Shown here: positions 5,686-6,866 of the stretch, piece after piece
How positions within the stretch are numbered: position 1 is the first letter of the stretch
How the letters are laid out: each line of letters opens with the position of its first letter
Notes under the pieces: model-generated
The model's database searches: none
The model's input: the letters and a program-made list of their open reading frames with translations, nothing else
Told to the model about the DNA's origin: nothing
Assembly (NCBI GenBank): GCA_947627525.1
Contig: CANQWJ010000066.1
Span: 1 to 6,866, forward strand
Direction: 5' to 3'
Origin: an uncultured Bacilli bacterium
GTDB taxonomy: Bacteria > Bacillota_I > Bacilli_A > RF39 > UBA660
Length of the DNA stretch: 6,866 bases
Position numbers and translations under genes: made by a program

Positions 5686-5713
5686 TAGTTTATGCAAAAG
5701 ATAAGAAATAAGT
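5686..5713 (-). promoter_or_regulatory. Candidate sigma-K-type promoter for cotE
   Basis: Minus strand reads AC (complement of 5712-5713), 17 bases, CATAAACTA (complement of 5686-5694), which fits the published B. subtilis sigma-K pattern AC-N17-CATAnnnTA. Against it, initiation about 7 bases downstream would fall in the GGGAGG ribosome site, leaving a leader of only about ten bases. The motif is also degenerate in AT-rich DNA. An alternative sigma-A-like TATTAT lies further upstream at the terminator T-run. Confidence 0.35.
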
Positions 5714-5724
5714 TAAAATCATAA

Positions 5725-5762
5725 TAAAAAAAAACAAAAAAGTTCTAAAATCTAGAACTTTT
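5725..5762 (-). terminator. Intrinsic terminator of miaB-ricA
   Basis: Minus-strand 10-bp perfect stem AAAAGTTCTA / TAGAACTTTT (5753-5762 with 5738-5747), 5-base loop, followed by a long T-rich tract (TTGTTTTTTTTT). The ricA stop codon (5761-5763) overlaps the start of the stem. It separates ricA from cotE, so cotE must have its own promoter or depend on readthrough. Confidence 0.88.
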
Positions 5763-6111
5763 AAGCTAATTTATCATTAATATAATTCTCAATAATGGTC
5801 TTTATCTCTTGAAAAGTATTATTTAGATCTTCTAAAAGATAATTATATTCTTGATAGATAGGAATGGCATTTAATTCGCGAAGTATTTCATCAACTTCTT
5901 CTTGTAATTTCGAAATGTCTTTCTTTTCTACTTCCAGTTTGACCATTTGTTTTTGAAGGGATTTAATCCTCTCAATTTTTTGAACAATCTCTTCATTTTT
6001 CTGCATCTTTTTTTCTATTTGTTTAAACTTTTGGTAATTAGAAGAATTTTGAATATAAGAGACGATATCATCTACTTTAGTTAAAACTTTTTCATTCAAC
6101 GACTTTTCCAT
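5761..6111 (-). CDS. ricA: RicA/YmcA family protein (YlbF/YmcA fold)
   Basis: 116-residue, highly helical and charged protein of the YlbF/YmcA family. In B. subtilis RicA (YmcA, 143 residues) joins RicF (YlbF) and RicT (YaaT) in the Y-complex, which redirects RNase Y mRNA processing and is needed for sporulation, competence and biofilm formation. Visible: an N-terminal helix with a SSNYQKFKQIE start (23-33), a long coiled-coil-like Lys/Glu segment (about 30-77), and PIYQEYNYLLEDLNNTFQEI (84-103), typical of the family. No cysteine is present, so it cannot itself supply Fe-S ligands as reported for the B. subtilis complex. The ATG follows GGAG and lies inside the miaB end (20-base overlap), implying coupled translation. 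Family identity rests on weak sequence similarity plus strong synteny (between miaB and cotE). Confidence 0.82.
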   Translation of the reverse strand: MEKSLNEKVLTKVDDIVSYIQNSSNYQKFKQIEKKMQKNEEIVQKIERIKSLQKQMVKLEVEKKDISKLQEEVDEILRELNAIPIYQEYNYLLEDLNNTFQEIKTIIENYINDKLA

Positions 6112-6866
6112 CTAAACTCCACGTTTTAGCGTCTACTACTTCTACATTAATTATTTTACCAATCAAAGATTCATCACCTTTGAAATTTATTAATTTCTTT
6201 GTCTCGGTATATCCAAATAGTTCATTCTTCTTAGTACTTGTACCTTCTACTAAAACCGATAAAACTTGACCAACTAATTTTTTATTTTGTTGTAAAAAGT
6301 ATTTATTGACAACTTTATTTAATCTTTGAAGACGTTCTTCTTTAACATCTTCTGGTACTTGATTATCTAATTTTGCAGCTGGTGTCTTTTCGCGTGGTGA
6401 ATAGATAAAAGTATAAGCATTATCATATTTACAATGTTCAACTAAATCTAATGTTTCAAGAAAATCTTCTTCTTCTTCACCAGGAAAACCAACAATGATA
6501 TCAGTAGAAAGCGAAACATTAGGAATTCTTTCTCTAATTTTATCAAATAACTCAAGATAACTCTCTTTCGTATAACGACGTCCCATCAATTTTAAAATAC
6601 GACTAGAACCAGATTGAACAGGTAAATGAACATAAGGCATAATATTTTTATTCTTAGCGATGACATCAATCATGCCATCAGTAAAGTCCCAAGGATGACT
6701 AGTCATGAAGAAAATGCGGGGAATTCCAGTATGACTAACATCTTCTAAAAGATTTTCCATCGTATATTGATAATCAAAGTCTTTACCATAAGCATTGACA
6801 TTTTGTCCAAGAAGAGTAACTTCTTTATAACCATCTTTAACTAACTCTTCTACTTCTCTTATGATG
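6092..6866 (-). CDS. miaB: tRNA-2-methylthio-N6-dimethylallyladenosine synthase MiaB, C-terminal part
   Basis: Partial gene: the reading frame is open to the right edge (from 6865 down), giving 257 residues of the C-terminal half. MiaB is a radical-SAM enzyme that adds the methylthio group to i6A37 of tRNAs reading UNN codons. In the window: GQNVNAYG (residues 20-27 counted from the edge), HLPVQSGS (80-87) and TDIIVGFPGE (121-130), all methylthiotransferase landmarks, then a TRAM-like RNA-binding domain at about 195-257. The N-terminal UPF0004 domain and the CxxxCxxC radical-SAM cluster lie off-window. GQNVNAYG and the position next to ricA/cotE favour MiaB over the related MtaB or RimO. An internal Met at 6760 is not the start. 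The 3' end overlaps ricA by 20 bases. Confidence 0.95.
   Translation of the reverse strand, partial: IIREVEELVKDGYKEVTLLGQNVNAYGKDFDYQYTMENLLEDVSHTGIPRIFFMTSHPWDFTDGMIDVIAKNKNIMPYVHLPVQSGSSRILKLMGRRYTKESYLELFDKIRERIPNVSLSTDIIVGFPGEEEEDFLETLDLVEHCKYDNAYTFIYSPREKTPAAKLDNQVPEDVKEERLQRLNKVVNKYFLQQNKKLVGQVLSVLVEGTSTKKNELFGYTETKKLINFKGDESLIGKIINVEVVDAKTWSLDGKVVE

Noticed and set aside
6092..6760. MiaB starting at the internal Met at 6760
   Set aside because: The frame stays open to the window edge and encodes the conserved GQNVNAYG motif upstream of this Met, so the gene continues off-window.
1..6866. Mobile element, CRISPR array, tRNA/rRNA or toxin-antitoxin module
   Set aside because: Reading both strands I saw no transposase or integrase motifs, no regularly spaced repeats, no cloverleaf or rRNA-like sequence, and no small paired genes. 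The hairpins found are all explained as terminators.

Overview
The window is a compact, AT-rich bacterial chromosome segment. Every gene I can support lies on the minus strand. UGA is used as a stop (the cdsA and laccase-like genes end in TGA) and Trp is encoded by TGG, so this is the standard bacterial code and not the Mycoplasma code. Gene content (CotE spore-coat protein, RicA/YmcA, KhpA, S16, an UppS-CdsA-RasP block), GGAGG ribosome sites and sigma-A-type promoters point to a low-GC Bacillota, probably a Bacilli/Erysipelotrichia-like lineage with a spore-forming ancestry. The species cannot be named from this sequence.

Layout in transcription order (high to low coordinates): (1) the 3' part of miaB runs in from the right edge and overlaps ricA (ymcA), which ends at a terminator near 5750. 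(2) cotE stands alone with its own leader and terminator. The order miaB-ricA-cotE is the same as Bacillus subtilis ymcB-ymcA-cotE. (3) A single-gene unit encodes an unrecognised lipoprotein, with an extended -10 promoter and a strong hairpin terminator. (4) rpsP-khpA (ribosomal protein S16 and a KH-domain RNA-binding protein) has a perfect consensus promoter whose -35 box sits inside the preceding terminator stem. (5) A single-gene unit encodes a divergent YfiH/PgeF (laccase-domain) protein that appears to have lost the metal ligands, again behind a perfect consensus promoter that runs out of the preceding terminator's U-tract. (6) The envelope operon uppS-cdsA-rseP makes undecaprenyl diphosphate, CDP-diacylglycerol and a site-2 intramembrane protease. 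It is translationally coupled and ends in a terminator at the left edge.

The main points for a second look are the apparently metal-less laccase-domain protein, the terminator/stop-codon and terminator/promoter overlaps that compress nearly every gene boundary, a possible sigma-K-type promoter before cotE, the orphan lipoprotein where B. subtilis has mutS, and the absence of usual neighbours (dxr between cdsA and rseP; rimM-trmD after khpA). No mobile element, CRISPR array, tRNA or rRNA was seen, and no gene-free stretch exceeds 100 bases.
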